From: Pseudanabaena galeata CCNP1313
GTDB lineage: Bacteria > Cyanobacteriota > Cyanobacteriia > Pseudanabaenales > Pseudanabaenaceae
DNA: 64,000 bases
Direction of reading: 5' to 3'
Assembly (NCBI RefSeq): GCF_029910235.1
Contig: NZ_CP112874.1
Coordinates: 1-64,000, forward strand
Shown: in pieces, positions 60,996-64,000 of the stretch
Layout: each line of letters begins with the position of its first letter
How positions within the stretch are numbered: position 1 is the first letter of the stretch
Position numbers and translations under genes: made by a program
Notes under the pieces: generated by a model
Database searches by the model: none
Seen by the model: only the letters and a program-made list of their open reading frames with translations
Told to the model about the DNA's origin: nothing

Positions 60996-62954
60996 ATGGC
61001 GACATCACCAACAATGGGTAAGGCGTTTGGTAATCTGTTAGGCGGACGCTTTCGAGTTGTGCAGACGATCGCCGATGACACCTATGGGCAAACCTACTTA
61101 GTCGAAGATACCGTGGCTGAGGAAATGCCCCGATGGATCGCTAAAAGTTTTTGTCTGATTAATAAAACTAATCTGCAACTTGACTGGGCGCGATCGCTAT
61201 TTCGCAATCAAGTTCCTAAATTACAGCAACTTAGCGATCGCAGTGCCGACTTCCCCAAAATCACAACCTATTTTGAACAAGAGGAGGAATTTTATATCGT
61301 AGAAGAAGCGATCGATGGAATTCGTCTCAGTGATGAAATTTCTACAGGTAAGCTCTACAGTGAGTCAGAGCTAGTTCAATTCCTCAGACAATTGTTAACC
61401 AGTCTGCATATTGCCCATAGTTCCAATATGGTGCATGGAGATATCTGTCCTCGAAATTTAATTCGGCGGAAAGATCGTCAGGGTAGTTATCAAGGAGGGA
61501 ATAGTAGTGATCAACATTTTGTGCTGACTAATTTTGCCGTTCTCAAAGGCATTTATGCAACGGCTGCTCAAAATGGAGTCGTTCTTGGTACACCGAGCTA
61601 TATGCCCTTTGAGCAAGCTCTTGGACACTTTACACCTAGTTGTGATATCTATGCCCTTGGTTTAACAGCAATTCAATTACTTACAGGTTTACATCCTAGT
61701 CAACTAGTTCGCCGTGAAGACCTAAATTTATTAGACTGGCAAATGGGTTCAGCAATTCGTCCTGAACTAATGCTCATTCTCAATCGCATGGTTAAGCACC
61801 ATCCTGAAGATCGATATCAGACTGCACAGGAAGTTCTCTATGAACTCGATAATTTACCTATGCAGCAAGGGTCTGATGATTTCCAGATGCCCACTTTTAC
61901 CCTCAATCAGAATACTAATCGTTGGGCGATCGCTCTAGTTTGCTTAGCAGGAATTAGTTGGGGTGCGATTCACTTCTCTCAATACTTGCCTAAGTTTTCC
62001 TCCACTCCCAAACCGACCCCTACGGTTACCGTACCGACTCCAACCATCACTTCTAATTATCAATTACGGCTGAGCCTGACAGGGCATAAAGGTTGGGTTA
62101 GAGCCGTCGCCTTCTTTCCCAATGGATTCAGTTTTGCGAGTGGTAGTTACGATCGCACTTTACGCCTATGGAATGTAAGAGATAATCAGTCCTTTGGAAC
62201 TTTATCCAATCACCTCGGCTCAGTCTCTGGAATTAATGCGATCGCCGTGCATCCTAACGGCAATACCTTCGCAATTGCCTGTATTGATAAATCGATAAAG
62301 TTATGGAACTTCCGCAGTGGCAAACCAGTTCGGAACATTGAAGCCCATGATGGACAGGTCTTCAGTGTTGACTATAGCCCGAATGGCAACACCTTAATTA
62401 GCGCCAGTGCTGATAGAACGATCAAGCTTTGGGATTGGCGTAGAGGTGAGCTATTGCAAACTTTTGAGGGACATCAAGACAAAGTTGTATCTGTAGCTTT
62501 TGCTCCTGATGGCAAGCAATTCGCTAGTGCTAGTTTTGATAAAACTATTAAACTTTGGGATGTGAAGACAGGCCGGCGAGTTCTAAATATTGCGGGACAT
62601 AATGCACCTGTAAATGCGATCGCCTATAGTCCCGATGGTAAGCTGCTGGCTAGTAGCAGCCAAGACCAAACTGTAAAAATCTGGGATGCAAGCACGGGCA
62701 AACTCCTGCGTACTCTATCAGGTCATACAGGTGGTGTCTTAACGATAGCCTTTAACCGAGATGGCAGTGCGATCGCCTCTGGCGGTGTAGATAAAACAAT
62801 TCAGATCTGGGATGTGAAGACGGGTAAAACCATGCAAATTCTCAGTCAGCATGAAGCTCCTGTTTTATCCCTCAGTTTTAGCCCTAAGGATGCCACTTTA
62901 GTCAGTGGTGGCGCTGATCGCCTCGTCAAGGTTTGGCAATTGCAAGCTAAGTAA
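60996..62954 (+). CDS. Pseudokinase-like protein with transmembrane segment and seven WD40 repeats
   Basis: 652 residues from the ATG at 60996, preceded by GGAGTAAGG; the ATG at 60969 would add nine residues but lies against a hairpin. Positions below count from 60969. The kinase-like domain (20-295) keeps the ATP-lysine (WIAKSF, Lys59) and the catalytic Asp158 and Asn163 in HGDICPRN, but the DFG motif is NFA (188-190) and HRD is HGD. Loss of the metal-binding Asp makes kinase activity doubtful. A transmembrane helix (about 319-338) and a Pro/Thr linker precede seven WD40 repeats (370-660, ending LWDV/IWDV). The last gives a seven-bladed propeller for protein binding. Confidence 0.9.
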   Translation: MATSPTMGKAFGNLLGGRFRVVQTIADDTYGQTYLVEDTVAEEMPRWIAKSFCLINKTNLQLDWARSLFRNQVPKLQQLSDRSADFPKITTYFEQEEEFYIVEEAIDGIRLSDEISTGKLYSESELVQFLRQLLTSLHIAHSSNMVHGDICPRNLIRRKDRQGSYQGGNSSDQHFVLTNFAVLKGIYATAAQNGVVLGTPSYMPFEQALGHFTPSCDIYALGLTAIQLLTGLHPSQLVRREDLNLLDWQMGSAIRPELMLILNRMVKHHPEDRYQTAQEVLYELDNLPMQQGSDDFQMPTFTLNQNTNRWAIALVCLAGISWGAIHFSQYLPKFSSTPKPTPTVTVPTPTITSNYQLRLSLTGHKGWVRAVAFFPNGFSFASGSYDRTLRLWNVRDNQSFGTLSNHLGSVSGINAIAVHPNGNTFAIACIDKSIKLWNFRSGKPVRNIEAHDGQVFSVDYSPNGNTLISASADRTIKLWDWRRGELLQTFEGHQDKVVSVAFAPDGKQFASASFDKTIKLWDVKTGRRVLNIAGHNAPVNAIAYSPDGKLLASSSQDQTVKIWDASTGKLLRTLSGHTGGVLTIAFNRDGSAIASGGVDKTIQIWDVKTGKTMQILSQHEAPVLSLSFSPKDATLVSGGADRLVKVWQLQAK

Positions 62955-63005
62955 AACCAAAAAAATAAAAACGGTGCGTCGCACCGTTTTTATTTTTTTG
63001 GTTTT
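62953..63005. terminator. Perfect 26-bp-arm hairpin after the WD40 gene
   Basis: Arms 62953-62978 and 62980-63005 with a single-base loop, beginning at the stop codon. The T-run on the plus strand makes it a strong terminator. The following 63006-63254 show no gene; the promoter of the hydrolase must be there. Confidence 0.88.
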
Positions 63006-63254
63006 ACTATTGATAATTATATTCAATAGTGTTACAGTGCCAATTAAGTTCTGATGCGGCTTGACTCAGCACGCTTCATTACACATAGTTCAAATGCGTT
63101 GGTAGGATTGGGTGATAGAATGCGTTTTTTACAGGGATTGCTGAAACAGATTTTAGTAAGAGCGAGAACTATCACTCAATTCTTTCTTATTTACATCCTT
63201 AGAAATTATTTATAGGCTGACTCTAATTTAATAAAAATTAATATCAATAAAAAT

Positions 63255-64000
63255 ATGACCTTTAGACAGTCCACCTCGCCTCAAGTTGTCGGCATTTGCA
63301 CCAGTCAATCCTTACGTCGTTTCGATTTACAGCTACTCCGATCGCTGTCGCGTCAATATACGCTCGCCCAATGGGAATATTGCCAAAATCCTGACGAACC
63401 CATCGATCTCAATTTGGCGATCGCATCTCTCCATGAATACTTACAAACCTGCGAAGAAAAAGTGCATTTGGTTGGGCATGGCATAGCGGGCTTAGTCGGT
63501 TGGCTCTATGCCAAGCAATATCCTGAACAGGTGCGATCGCTTACTTTATTGTCAGTGGGGGTTAACTTAGCAACTAGCTGGCATAGTCACTACTACGAGC
63601 AGCGCCAGTTAATAAGTTGTAGTCGGGAAACAATGCTGATGCGGACAGCCTTTTATCTATTTGGTTATCGTGACCAAGAGATGTTGCAGTGGTTGGCTAA
63701 CCTACTCAAGCAAGATCTTGATAATTCCCTAATCCCCCATTCTCTCTATGCACCCACCTATATTGCTCCCATGCCGATTACTGTCCCAATGTTGGTTTGT
63801 GGCGCATTAGATGACTATGTGATTGGTGGCGGTGGTGCAAATGCCTACCAAAAATGGAGATTGCATCTTAAAGATAGCGATCGCCTTTGGTTGAGCGAGC
63901 AGGGCAAACATTTTTTTCATTACTCACAGTGGCAATCCGTCAGCAATCAAATTCGTTCTTTCTGGAATTCTTTAGCTCTCAGTCAGGTTGTTTCCACTAA
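63255..64000 (+). CDS. Alpha/beta hydrolase-like protein lacking the nucleophile serine (partial)
   Basis: The frame from ATG 63255 is open to the end of the window (248 codons, stop outside). The fold is alpha/beta hydrolase: VGICTSQSLRRFD, the nucleophile-elbow strand VHLVGHGIAGLVGWLYAKQY (70-89), PEQVRSLTLLSVGVN, then VPMLVCGALDDYVIGGG with the acid and GKHFFHYSQW with the His. The elbow reads GHGIAG, so Gly76 replaces the serine expected in GHSxGG. It may be a non-catalytic relative. A translation start at 63255 has weak support. Confidence 0.8.
   Translation, partial: MTFRQSTSPQVVGICTSQSLRRFDLQLLRSLSRQYTLAQWEYCQNPDEPIDLNLAIASLHEYLQTCEEKVHLVGHGIAGLVGWLYAKQYPEQVRSLTLLSVGVNLATSWHSHYYEQRQLISCSRETMLMRTAFYLFGYRDQEMLQWLANLLKQDLDNSLIPHSLYAPTYIAPMPITVPMLVCGALDDYVIGGGGANAYQKWRLHLKDSDRLWLSEQGKHFFHYSQWQSVSNQIRSFWNSLALSQVVST

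Overview
The window is chromosomal DNA of a cyanobacterium. It carries photosystem II psbO, cytochrome b6f petG, a CO2-uptake NDH-1 operon, the cyanobacterial ATP synthase gene order with a b' subunit, and very many HIP1 octamers (GCGATCGC). A Pseudanabaena-like genus would fit, but that is a guess from overall style and not shown by any single marker.

Layout. 1-1.9 kb: dnaA and a small allophanate-hydrolase-tail-like protein. 1.98-5.9 kb: an accessory patch with a complete ISKra4-type insertion sequence (8-bp target duplication), an attC-like site, and a two-gene operon coding for a phosphoribosyltransferase-like protein and a NADAR N-glycosidase with a winged-helix tail. This is the best candidate here for a little-described defence-type system. 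6-16.5 kb: chromosomal genes (CocE-type hydrolase, CorA, a GHL10-type glycosidase, an Hsp70 relative, a beta-barrel-like protein, a subtilase, a helical-repeat exported protein). 16.9-22 kb: atpI-B-E-G-F-H-A. The gamma gene, which normally follows atpA in cyanobacteria, is missing.

22.1-27.4 kb: an insert lying between intact atpA and a second, diverged copy of the last 44 codons of atpA plus its terminator. It holds a Type II restriction-modification pair, an AlbA_2/Schlafen-type protein, a DUF29 gene split by an IS4-family element (9-bp target duplication), an antitoxin-like remnant and a MITE. 27.4-36.7 kb: glycosyltransferase, tRNA-Lys(UUU), miaB, an LCP-family protein, DUF3531, glyoxalase I, an SGNH hydrolase, petG (32 codons) and psbO. 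36.9-43.4 kb: a second accessory zone with an IS630 remnant, TPR gene scraps, a broken ParD-like antitoxin, an HNH gene with an overlapping partner, an orphan HicB, a DUF4926/DUF6883 pair, and a STAND-like ATPase next to a protein with eleven 42-residue TPR repeats.

43.5-53.5 kb: a membrane Fe-S/cyclic-nucleotide-binding protein, then the minus-strand operon ndhF-ndhD-Uma2-chpY(cupA) followed by a fasciclin-domain gene. This looks like the low-CO2-inducible NDH-1MS module with a Uma2 nuclease-fold gene wedged inside. 53.8-64 kb: an NitT/TauT-type ABC transporter, two glycosyltransferases, pgsA, a pseudokinase-like WD40 protein, and a partial alpha/beta hydrolase without its nucleophile serine that runs off the window end.

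The gaps between genes are unusually rich in long, often perfect palindromes with unrelated arm sequences and GC-rich triloop tips. Several sit at gene 3' ends and can act as terminators. Some share conserved outer flanks, which suggests a family of hairpin elements.
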